Source: Alviniconcha marisindica (lineage: Eukaryota > Mollusca > Gastropoda > Provannidae). From it: a stretch of 64,000 bases of DNA. Positions within the stretch are counted from its first letter, which is position 1. The number at the start of each line of letters is the position of its first letter. Below the pieces are notes generated by a model. That model had not been told where the DNA came from and made no database searches. It saw nothing but the letters and a program-made list of their open reading frames with translations. Shown here one piece after another: positions 12,001 to 23,567 of this stretch. The stretch lies in assembly GCA_018857735.1 (NCBI GenBank), contig JABMCL010000852.1, positions 169,501 to 233,500 of the forward strand, in the 5' to 3' direction. The translations under genes and the position numbers were made by a program.

Positions 12001-13307
12001 CATTAAAAATCTATACCAGACTATAACAGGATGTTGCACATACCAGCCCAAATTAGGCTGTGGACCACCAAGCCGAGTTTTACTGACATTTCTGGTCAAA
12101 GCTGGTTTGTAAACCAGGCTGGCACTTCCAGCAGACTGAAAGTCAAAGATCATTTGAAGCTACCAATTTGGCTGAATTTCTTACTCCACACAATGCATCA
12201 ACATGCACAGTCAAAATAAGAGGAGGAAAAAGCATCCAGTACTTCTAGACTGCAATATTCACTGAAAAAAAAAGACTTGGTTCAAAGAGACTAGGAAGTT
12301 TTCGCTTGCACTGCACTCAAATACCAATGGCAATGGTCAGTACAGTTAAACTTGGTCTGGAGGACAATAACTTGGAAACAACTCTCTAATTTTATCTGCA
12401 GTGAGTGCCCCATATGCTTGCACTATGATCTCATTCCAAAACAAAACAAAAAAGGAGGGGGGGTTGGGGGGGGGGGACTAACTATCTCATTTTAAAGAAA
12501 CGCAGGCTCAATTCACCAAGATATTGCCAAATGGGAACAGAACAGTATGAGGACAGCAGCATACATATGAGCTCTTAATTCACCAACAACTGAAAAATAA
12601 ACCTGTTCTTAAAGAGAAACAACTTTCAATGTCAAACTTGAAACACAGTGTCATTTTACAGGAAAAGTCACCATCATGCACTGACTGGTCACACGTACGG
12701 CATCACACCAAAAAGTGGTAATAGATGGGGGTTTTCGTGCTAATCAAAAATGTCTTCCTATACCTCAATATGGTTTGGGGACCAGAGATCTAACAGCGCT
12801 GAAAACATACCTGCACAACATCCCTCTCATCTTATGGAGAAAAAAAGGACTGCTTTTTAACTTCAATCCTCAGCCTGGTGATCCTCAATCTATTTGAAGC
12901 TGTACCATTGCTGTGCTAAAAAATTGTGTATAACCAAAAAGTCATAAACAGACCTTTATAGCAGTAACCTACAAAGGTATTTACACATGAAAACTGATTC
13001 GGAGCCTTGGGTAAATTTGTCAACAAATACTTGCAGTGTCACTGAACCAACTGAACATGACCTTCAACACAGCATAGGCACTTGGGGTCCAGCAAACAGA
13101 CGTTGACGAGGAATCTTCCACCTTTACCATTTTTCCAAAGGAAAGACAAGCTAGTAGTAGTATCAGAAACCAACAAGCGTTAGGCAGTGACAACAAAGAC
13201 AACATCCACCTACAGACTGGAGGAATAGTACATGAACAACGTAAGTATACTCTCCCATTCTTCAAGTTTGGTCCCCCAAATAAACATTGGGATCCAGTTC
13301 CCAAAGG

Positions 13308-13310
<3 letters not shown>
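9046..13310. other. AT-rich DNA without visible genes
   Basis: The stretch contains a C-rich CCCCA run (9060-9106), T/A homopolymers at 9263 and 9450, a dispersed GTGTTTTACGCCCAGTCAAT motif at 10890 and a G run at 12455. No exon with codon bias and splice borders is seen. A very long INSR 3' UTR cannot be ruled out. Confidence 0.4.

Positions 13311-13381
<71 letters not shown>
13311..13381. repeat. (CT)n(CA)n microsatellite
   Basis: About 25 CT steps run directly into about 9 CA steps. Confidence 0.97.
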
Positions 13382-13382
<1 letters not shown>

Positions 13383-13554
13383 AGCACGCACATGCTGCAC
13401 AAGTGAAACTGAAAACACACCTCAGCACTTGCATGTTAAAAAATTGTCTGTCCAGAAATGAAACAGGGAATTCAGATGATATTTACAGTGCAAAGAAACC
13501 AGACTCGAGTCCAATGCAAGGGTAGGAATTATTCAAACTTCATGTTGAGGGCAG

Positions 13555-14312
13555 CACTCATCTTTTCTTTCCCTTCAGCTTCACATTTAAAATTTCCTCT
13601 GCCTCCTACTTTACCTCTCCCTTCAGCTTCACATTTAAAATTTCCTCTGCCTCCTACTTCACCTCTCCCTTCAGCTTCACATTTAAAATTTCCTCTGCCT
13701 CCTACTTTACCTCTCCCTTCAGCTTCACATTTAAAATTTCCTCTGCCTCCTACTTTACCTCTCCCTTCAGCTTCACATAAAAAAATTCCTCTGCCTCCTT
13801 CCTACTTTACCTCTTTCCTGTCAGCTTCACATTAAAAATTTCCTCTGCCTCCTACTTTACCTCTTTCCTGTCAGCTTCACATTAAAAATTTCCCTTGCCT
13901 CCTACTTTACCTCTTTCCCTTCAGTTTCACATTTAAAATTTCCTCTGCCTCCTACTTCACCTCTTTCCCTTCAGCTTCACATTAAAAATGTCCTCTGCCT
14001 CCTACTTTACCTCTTTCCCGTCAGCTTCACATTTAAAATTTCCTCTGCCTCCTACTTTACCTCTTTCCTGTCGGCTTCACATTTAAAATTTCCCTTGCCT
14101 CCTACTTTACCTCTTTCCCTTCAGTTTCACATTTAAAATTTCCTCTGCCTCCTACTTCACCTCTTTCCCTTCAGTTTTACATTTAAAATTTCCTCTGCCT
14201 CCTACTTTACCTCTTTCCTGTCAGCTTCACATTTAAAATTTCCTCTGCCTCCTACTTTACCTCTTTCCTGTCAGCTTCACATTTAAAATTTCCTCTGCCT
14301 CCTACTTCATCT
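13555..14312. repeat. 48-50-bp minisatellite, about 15 copies
   Basis: The unit is TTTACCTCT-TCCTGTCAGCTTCACATTTAAAATTTCCTCTGCCTCCTAC. The first copies are 48 bp (in frame, so a false ORF appears) and later ones 50 bp with CTTTCC in place of CTCC. Confidence 0.95.
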
Positions 14313-17248
14313 GATTAACATTAAACAATTTCTACACAATGACCAAAGGTCAGACAGCATCTCTTGAGAGAATGTCACCTGTGTACACTAAAGCACACAT
14401 ACTTAACCTGCCTTAGATGTTAAAAACAGACGTGTCTGAACCCACAAGTGCCCCGCTGACTGGGTCTTCCTTCAATTACACGCACAAAGCAAGTGTTCTC
14501 ATACGTACATTGCAATTGCAATCTAATACTTTGTAAAGTAAAAAATGAAGAGTTTCACAGATTTAAAAAAAAAAAAGATGACTTGCTTACAATAAGTGTT
14601 CTAAAGACTAAAAGAGTTACCATTCATGTGCATTGCACACAAGAATCTTGCAGATACTGCAAAGAAAGGATCTGTAACAAAGAATGATGTTGCTGCAACG
14701 TGCAACTCAAGGGCCAAGCACTTTGTTCTCACCATTCCAATGCCACACCTTCAAGCCAGTGCCAGATTCTTCCGTTACAAATCAAACTACCTGTTGTTGT
14801 CGCCAATAAACTCTGTCGGCTGTGTCAAGCGTGCACGCCAGGTGCATGCAGCTGTACGTGTCATAAAACTGACTCTTCGCCAAGGGCAAGGTTGCGTGAT
14901 GTATTTTGTGGCCAATTATTTCAGTGTAGCTGGCAAAAGTTTCATGTGTCTAAAAGGTAAAATGCTGTATAATTATCAACTATAAATTGAGTTATAGTTA
15001 AAATGCTCCATCAAGGTTTACGATGAACTTACTGTAAACACCAAAACTTGGCTAACACCACTACCCCCTATCCACCCTCCCAAAAAGAAGAAACCTGCCT
15101 GGGTTTTAAAGAAAATACAACAAAAACAGGTTTCTGTGAATACCATTATCAGAAGGCTCTCACTGCAAGATGTAAAATTAAACATACTGGATGATTTAAA
15201 AAGTATCACCTTTAGAATTTAGTTCAATTCTTCAAGCCACTGTCCTTGCATGAAAAGGATCTTGTTTTTGTTTGTTTGTTTGTTTGTTTTTTAGTTGTTG
15301 TTTTAATGTAATCTGAAACAGCAGATGGAAACGGGCTTCACACTTCTTAAGCAGCTGTGTATTCATTGAAAGGTGCACCACCACTGTAATGCTCGGGAGG
15401 GGATGTTTTCCATTAAACAGAATGATTTTTAAAGTCACACACTCTTCCATTCACTTTGACAACTTTGGTATGGAGCATCAAAATACTTGAGGTACTGCCT
15501 GAAACTGAGAGCAAACTCTGCTGGTATTCCAGATACAGGGGCCATTCTGACCTTGTGACTGATGAACGAACACAAAGTCTGTCACTAAGCATTTAAAGAC
15601 ATCACTTCCAATCACGTTTCTGAACAGACTTGTTTTGTGACGCAAGTCGAAAGAGATGAATTCTAATGAATCTAAAATTCAGGCACACAATCAAAGTCTA
15701 AAATGCATTTCCAGTAAAACCATATGCAACCTGTAAGGTTTGTACATCGAGTTACACAATTCTCCCAAAGAACTCAAAGTAACATTCTACAAAGTACAAT
15801 AACAAACTTCACACCTACTAAACGATTTCAAGGGAAAATGTGAACGAAAGCTATACACCAGCTTGGACAAAAAGTATTGTTCAGTTATGGTTTGGAACTG
15901 AGATGGATTGTAATCAAGTATAATCTAACACTAATTCCACAATTCTTAACAGTTTCCATCACATAAACAATCAAATCTTTTCACACAGGTAATATAAATA
16001 AACAATAAACATTTTAAAGTCTTAAAAGAAACAAACACTGAGCCATCATTCTTTTCAACAAACCAATCTTTCTTTAGTTTGATATTCAGCTCTTCACTGA
16101 CACAGACTGTGACAAAAAAACACGCGTCATTTATAGAGTTAAAATTTACTGGCTTTTTTTAATTTTAATTTTATTTATTTATCCTTTAATTTCACTGACA
16201 GGCAAACAAAGTACACTGCTGCACAGCTGAATACAACACTCACTGCAAGCGGGAAAGGAAGAAAGGTTGTTTAAGACACCCCCCAAAAAACAGGGCAAGA
16301 CCAAGCATTTTGTGACACCGGTTCTGTAGTTTTTTCCACCCAAAATAAAACACACACACACTTCCCCCACATACACCCCCTCCCCCCCCACCCCACCCCC
16401 AGACACACAAACAGTTCATGCAGAGTTTCATGTGTGCACACGTGTCATGTCTCTCCCCCAATGTAAACTACACACACACACTGGCACAGTTCATGTTACA
16501 AAGTCATTTCAAACATTTTGACAACCTGGCAATCAGTTATGAAGAAAAAGGTCAAGGTCATTCACAGGAAGAAGACCCCCAAAACAAAAACAAAAATGCG
16601 CTAAAGAACAAACGTGATGATCAACCGCGTGTCCAGGTCTGCACGTTTATGGTGACACTGACCGCATCAGTATGTCCACGATACACTGTATGACTTGGTT
16701 GGTGACAAGTTTTGAGTGACTTCCGCCACACGCACACTTCTGTCTGTGTCCTCACTCAAACACCTTGAGCTCACATGAGGGTTCAGAGCACACAAATAAA
16801 GATACGTAGCGATAATGATCGAGTTTCTGCAGAGGCTGAAATGGTCTGCATGTTTTTTTATCGGTTCACAGGCACTTCAAATTCCACACTGGCAAATTCT
16901 TGAAGTGTGAAACCAGTTCCTGAAACTGGTTCCAGTTCCTCGAAACTGGTTCTTTCCACAGTCACCACCAGTCTGTTATCATGCAGGAATTTCATGATCA
17001 GAAATGTCGCTCTGGTTGTTTTGACTGGCTCCCAGGTGCTGGTGCTGTCCCAAGTTTCCCCCTCAACCTCCCCCCCCCACCCCCCACCCCCCACCACCAC
17101 CACTCTCCTTTGGATCCCCACCAGTCCGGACAAAACCTTCCCCCCTTCTTTGTGAGCGGGCTGGTCACTGATGCTTACCCCTCCACACACCATCTGATGC
17201 AATGAGAATATTTCAGCCATTGCACATACTGGAAATAGTTGAATGGTG
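14313..17248. other. AT-rich DNA, possible distal 3' region of INSR
   Basis: No coding exon is seen. There are minus-strand AATAAA hexamers near 16170 and a set of small palindromes at 16910-16960 built on AACCAGTTCCTGAAACTGGTT-like halves. Confidence 0.35.
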
Positions 17249-17276
17249 TGCACACACACACACACACTCTCACAAG

Positions 17277-17315
<39 letters not shown>

Positions 17316-17316
17316 G
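17249..17316. repeat. (CA)n / (CT)n microsatellite block
   Basis: Two CA runs flank a CTCTCT run. Confidence 0.9.
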
Positions 17317-17335
17317 CATTCAGACTACCTGCTAG

Positions 17336-17425
17336 CCTGAAGCACATTCACACAAAAAGGCCCAGCTGGACTCGAACCCCCGTTGTGACAGCGGGCCCCT
17401 ATCGCTCAGCGTGCGAGTCACAGTC
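17336..17425 (-). mobile_element. tRNA-derived SINE head, minus strand
   Basis: The minus strand has a good B box, GGGGGTTCGAGTCCAGC, and an upstream stretch with GACTCGCACGCTGAGCGA in A-box position, followed by the tail TTTTTGTGTGAATGTGC typical of molluscan SINEs. The arms do not fold cleanly as a tRNA. Confidence 0.5.
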
Positions 17426-17900
17426 TGCAAGATGGCACAGCACACTGACCTCGGGTTCACAACCTCACTGCAGCGTAGCACAGCACAACTCACCCCACAC
17501 ACACTTTCCCTCTCTCTCAGTGATATTCCCAGACAATTGTTCAAGTTGGTGCCTGTCCAAGAGAGGAGCAGCTGTGATGAGACGTAGGCAGGAAAACAGG
17601 AGTCTGCGGCTGGGCGAGGGTCCCACAGAATCCCCGTCTCTACACTGCTCCCAGCTTGCACGGAAGCCGGTCAATGCTACACGGTTTCACACTCCCTTTG
17701 GCTTCTGTGTGCAGGCTCTGTAACCAGCTGCGCCCTTTGACTGTGTGCTGGTGCTGCACGCACAAAATCCTCCCATCCGGCTGCGCGCGCGGCTCTCACC
17801 TGACGACACCACTCTTGTTTGCCTCGGATTCACCATGCCAAGCCTGTTTTGTGTGTACACGTACACGATAATCGGGTCCTTTTCCCTCTGTTCCACCCCA

Positions 17901-17906
17901 TTTATT
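17901..17906 (-). promoter_or_regulatory. Possible polyadenylation signal of INSR
   Basis: The minus strand reads AATAAA here, about 260 nt after the INSR stop codon. It is the first such hexamer downstream, but the 3' end cannot be fixed from sequence alone and further candidates exist beyond it, for example near 16170. Confidence 0.3.
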
Positions 17907-18168
17907 GATTTTTTTCCACCTGACAAGCACACCTCCGTGATGTCTGACCATTCTGAGTTTACACAGCCCCTTTCCATTCCAACCTGCACCGCACATATTG
18001 GGGTAAACATCTGAAGCCGCTGTTGCCTGGAGCGCTAGCCCAAACCGCCAACCCAAAGAGAAAGGTCTCTCCCCCAAACGCACACACACCTACAAGCAAG
18101 CACAAGAGCGAGGGAGCGAGCAACGCATGAACGCACACCATGGACATGGCCGGCAAAGGTCCGTGAGG

Positions 18169-18868
18169 TTAGCAAGGTTTTGTCCGTTGCGTGTAGGGGC
18201 TGTATATATGTCCGTTAGCCACGCCGTTCATGTGGGAGTAACTCCCGGAGCTTTTGCTGCTCCCCTTGCTGTCGTCGCTGGGAGCGTTGGCTGAGGTAGG
18301 GGAGGAGCAGGCGGAGAAGCGGTGGCCGTTGGGCAGCTCCTCCATCATCATGCACTCCACGGGGGAGCCCGACCCCGAGCCCGCCCCCGCTCCCGCCACC
18401 AGCCCGCTAGGACCTCGGCTGGCCCCCGCCCCCCGCACCCACGAGGAAGAGGACGACGCCCCTCTGTTCCCGTGGGACGGGGAGTGGTGGGCCGAAGCGG
18501 CGTGCCCTGCCTGCGACTGGGGCGGGTGGTGATGGTGGTGGTGGTTCAGATCCTCGGCCGCCATGAACGGAATGCGCGACTCCTCGTGCGTGTCCATGCC
18601 CACAAAACCCACATCGTCAATATCGTCCTCCATCTCTTCCTCATAAAACTCGTCCTCTTCCTCGTCGTCATCTAGCCCCGCGTTGTGCGCGGTGAGGGCG
18701 CTGGTGCGGGCATCATCCCCATCACCGTCACCGTGGCTCTCCTCGCTGAAGAAGTAGGAGACGTTCTGGAAGCTGGGGTCAAGGTCAGGGACCAGCTCCT
18801 CAATGATGGACATGAAGGTTGGGCGATTCTTGGCTCGGTACTCCCAGCACTTCTGCATAATGCTCCAG
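18169..18868 (-). CDS. INSR: INSR exon x: kinase end, C-terminal tail and stop
   Basis: The exon finishes the kinase with [18 protein letters not shown] and [11 protein letters not shown], as in human CWQFNPNMRPTF and FPEVSFFHSEE. The tail then has a very acidic run ([20 protein letters not shown]), a six-His run, and Gly/Ala/Ser-rich low complexity. It ends with [18 protein letters not shown] and a TAA stop. YSHMNG matches the human YTHMNG site, a YxxM motif of the kind bound by PI3-kinase p85. The local DNA is clearly GC-rich compared with the introns. Confidence 0.97.
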
Positions 18869-21291
18869 CTGCACACAAACACACACAAAGTTATAGGCAT
18901 ACTCTTGTTACTTCTCTCCTCATAGACATGCATGGGACATTCTGTAAAAAGCCTATTAAGATACTGTGCATGCTAAAATGGTTTTCCCAAACCAAAACCC
19001 TTTTTGTTTTTTTAAGACTTAGTAGCAGCTGGACCAATGCCCAAAAGAGCTCTTAAAGCAATAAAGTGCTCTGACCCCCCCCCCCCCCCCCCCCCAAAAA
19101 TTACAACATGAAACTGCTGAAACTATTTGTCTGACTTCAGAAAAAGGGGAAAAGGGGAAAACGTTTCAACATGGCAAAGAAAATATTTCTCACATTCTCC
19201 ATTGCAATAGGCTCGCTGGCGTAAGTTTTGCAGAGATGAACCTTTTCTACCCCATCAACGCAACAGTTCACAGGAAAGGAACAGACGAGACAAACACACA
19301 CAGACAAATGATTCCAGGGTTCCAAGACGACTTACACTTTGGGTGGACACCTCGGGGGCTCCTCCATGTAGCGACCCTCGCTGACAAACTTGACCACCTC
19401 CTCGTTGGACAGTCCCTGATACGGCTGAGCTGCCAGCGTGGCCATCTCCCACATCACAATGCCATAGGACCTGCACAGCCGAAAGGGCACAGATCATTCT
19501 CAGTCGCAGGCACATCTGGCCTTGAGGTAAGGTGTTCACTCAACTCCTGTTATTGGAACCTGCCCCCAACCCTCGCCCTTTGTGTGTGTGTGTGTTGTGT
19601 GTATGTGCAGGGGGAGGGGTGGCACACATGCATGTGTGCGTGCATTTTTCTGTTTTCTTGCTTCCGCTTGCTGCTGTTCACACAGAGTGCAGATGCTTGC
19701 ACTGTGACTGCTCAGAGAGTTAGTAAGTCATTGGATTTTAACGTCCTGTCACCCCGATATAACCGTATTGGTTGACTGGGAGTAAAACACTTACTTACTT
19801 ACTTACTTAATCAACCACACAGGGTCACCTCAGAACAATCCAACTCAGCCATTAGCAAACGCACACTTCAAAACTCTCCCCATATATAAACCTTTTCCTT
19901 TTCCTCAAGTCAATCCACAACAACCAGCCCTTACACTAACATGAAACAAAACATACATACACAGATTTTTGAAGAGTTAGTCCCTTCAATATTACCTGCC
20001 TGGGGGGGGGGGGGGGGGTAATATAACAACCAGTTTGCATAGTTTTATAACACTGGACCAGTATTCCAGCTACCACCTGTTCATGTCATTGTTTTCATTC
20101 AACATGTACAGCACTTTCAACTGCGTACATGTTAATCAGGGGGACCCAGCACATCAGACAGCAGACCAGGCAAAGGGCACTGGCTGATTGCAAGCAACTG
20201 TCTCTTTGCATGTTACAAAGCAGAAGAAAAATTTGAAACTCGACTATAGTCAGTTTGAGCCCAGTCAACCACATAAGGTTATATCAGGGCTAACTCCAAT
20301 ACACCCCTGCAATACATTTGCCGTCTTGCTGTCAAAAATGAACTGTACCAGGACCTCACAAACTGCCTCATCAGCATCAGGCACATTGAGACACTTGAGA
20401 AAGAGGATAAAATATACTTCCCAAGCTTACTGATCCCCACCACCCCCCCCCCCAAAACTCCTGAAACAACTTCTTTGCAATACAAAAGCAACAAGCCTTC
20501 TTCTTACCAAACGTCTGACATTGTTGTAAAGACGCCATCTTTCAGTGACTCTGGCGCCATCCATCGTACAGGTAACAAGCCTTTGTTGCCTTTCCTGTAG
20601 TAGTCTGTCTCATAGATATCACGCGTCATGCCAAAATCTGCAACACACGAGCAGCATCAAACTCTGTCCACAACGGTAGCAACCACCTCCATTTCTGCAC
20701 ACGTACTTCCACTGACTGAATCCTCAGCACCCATAATAAGACTTAGTTCAGAGATAACTTAATACAAATACACAGCTTGGAAGGAAATATTAAAAAAACC
20801 CATTAAAAACACACACACACACATACAAATCCTAGGAGCCTGCAATCTTTTTCCATTTTAGAAAACAAAAACAACAACAAAACTCTCTGCTAACTGAAAG
20901 CAAAGTACAGCAGATTTCATTCCTATCAGCGTATATTCTGCCTCTTCATTGCTTAAAAGAAAAAAAGGTTTACCCTCAAACTCTGCACACGTTTTGCACT
21001 GTCTGATAAGCATACAGGCATTCTTTTCAACCTTCTGTATGTTTTGGTCTCGGGTGGGGGGGGGGGGGGGGGGGCAAGATCAATGTTGCTTTATGTCCAC
21101 AGAGACTATAAGGACTGTTAGGAACGGGGAGCCCAGGACGGCCACTTTGACTTTCACACCGCTCCTGAGCTCATAACAAAGATATCACAATTCAATGTTG
21201 TTTTACGTCCCCAGAGACCATGAGGACTATTAGGGACGGGAATCCCAGGACGGCCACCTCGACTTAAACACACCTCCTGGGACTTGCGGGT

Positions 21292-21324
<33 letters not shown>

Positions 21325-23258
21325 ATCCTTTCACTACTCATGTTGACCAGATCCCCTCAATCACTTCCCTTGCCAAGGCTCTTCCCTGTCTAGCCCGGCT
21401 ACACCTGTATATGTCATGCAGCATAAACGCACAAGTCCATCCAACCAAACACATCACATACTTACCGCCTCCGCAAGCTCTCAAACGCAAACATACGGAC
21501 TAGCAATGGGCACCTATCAGTTTTTGGCACACTGTAATTTTTAATCACCAGGCAGAAAAACATCACCTTTCTGGGCGCACAATATCACATCCTTTGACAA
21601 AAACATCAGATCTCCTGGCAAAAAAAATATCATTTCTTGGCACACAGTATCAGATTTCTTGGCTACAGCATCTGATTTTTGTCAAACAATGTGACACTGC
21701 CTCACTGCCTCACACAATAAAGGACTTCTTGGCACAGAATATTGGATCTCTTGGTAACTGAACAATGAGTGGTTTTAGCTGATTATCAGTCTGGCTGGAG
21801 TCAATTAATTGGGTATCAGACCTCCTAGCACAGAAAATCAGAATTCTGGACACAGAAGATCAATCTCTTAGCACGGAATAGTCTTGGCACTGAATATCAG
21901 ATCACTGGGCACAAAAGACCAGGATCTCTTGACTCCATACTACCAGATTTCTTGGCACAGAATACCAGATCTCTTGGCACGGGATACTCTTGCTAATGAA
22001 TATCAGATCACTTGGCACTGAATACCAGGATCTCTCGACTCCACACAAAAGGTATTTCTTGGCCCAGAACATACAATATCTGTGGCTGTCTGTCTGGTTG
22101 AAGTGGTCTGGGTGGGTTGAGTTGCCTGTTTGTTTGAATCACTCAACATCACAGTTACTGAATACTCCAGTGAAGATGATGCCTTGCACAGCTGCCCACC
22201 CAGTACACATTCTCCTGCCCTCAACACACATGTATTGCCCTCAAGACACTTGTATTGCCCTCAAACACACTTGTAGCGTAGCTCCATTCTGCTAGGGGAC
22301 AATTACAAAACAGACCAGACTGTGCACAAGGAGTATAGGAAAACACATGGACAAAACTCACCTCCAATTTTAACCACTTTGTTCTCTGAGACCATACAGT
22401 TCCTAGCAGCCAAGTCTCGATGTACAAACTTTTTGGCTGACAGATAGGCCATGCCATCGGCTATTTCCCCTGCCATCTGCAAAATCTCCCTCACACTGGG
22501 AGGGTCCCCTATGTTGTCCTGAAACAGCCCCATGTCTGTTGCTTTAGCAAACGCTGGATCATAACTTCAAATGGAGCAAAAACAGCCAATCACAAGTGAT
22601 CTAACAGTGTATCACAAATTTAAATGGAGCAAAATCAGCCAATCACAGGTGAGCTAACAGTGTATCACAACTTTAAATGGAGCAAAAACAGCCAATCACA
22701 AGTGATCTAACAGTATATCACAACTTTAAACAGGAGCAAACTATTGAGAAAACAGTGTATCATAAACTGAAACAGAGTAAACAGTGCTACTGTAACTATT
22801 GTGCATTCTGAGTTTAAATAGTGTAAATGGTGGATCATAACTTTACAGGGAGAAAGAAGTGCATCATAACTTCAAATAAAGCAGTGTATCATATAACCTT
22901 AAGCCAAAGAAACAGTGTATCCCAAATGTTTAAAATGGACAAACAATGAATCCCATTTTTAAACAGAGCACTAATGTAACTATGCATGAAGCAAAAGGTG
23001 GACCATAAACTGTCAACAGAGCTGTCACAACCTTGATCTGAATGAAAACACTGTATCTTTAAATGGAGCATTGCATCAACACAAACATAAACTGAGCGAA
23101 CAGTGTATCCATAACATTAAACCAAGTAACAGCAACTGAAATACAGAAAACAGTGCACTGCATTTCTCTATTTTTGTCTCACCATTTCAGCGTCTGTTCA
23201 CATCTCTCTCTGTGTGTCTGTATATCTATGTGTTTATGGGCACATGCATGTACGAATG

Positions 23259-23298
<40 letters not shown>

Positions 23299-23456
23299 AA
23301 CACAAGCATGTTTTCACATCTGTGCATGTGTTTCTGTATGTCTATGTTCATGGACACATGCATGTATGAATGTGTATGTGTATGAGCACACACACAAGCA
23401 AGCACATTTTCACATGTCTGTGTGTGTTTATGTTCATGAGCACACGCATGAATGGT

Positions 23457-23489
<33 letters not shown>

Positions 23490-23510
23490 ATTCAGTGCAT
23501 TCTGACATAT

Positions 23511-23567
<57 letters not shown>

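Noticed and set aside
13458..13835. 125-codon frame with LPSASHLKFPLPPT repeats
   Set aside because: Artefact of 48-bp repeat units. The frame is lost once units become 50 bp long.
22519..22554. Upstream extension of kinase exon u (frame starting [11 protein letters not shown])
   Set aside because: The extension's acceptors would need one extra base from exon t, while the acceptor at 22519-22520 fits phase 0 and gives the family-like [11 protein letters not shown] join.
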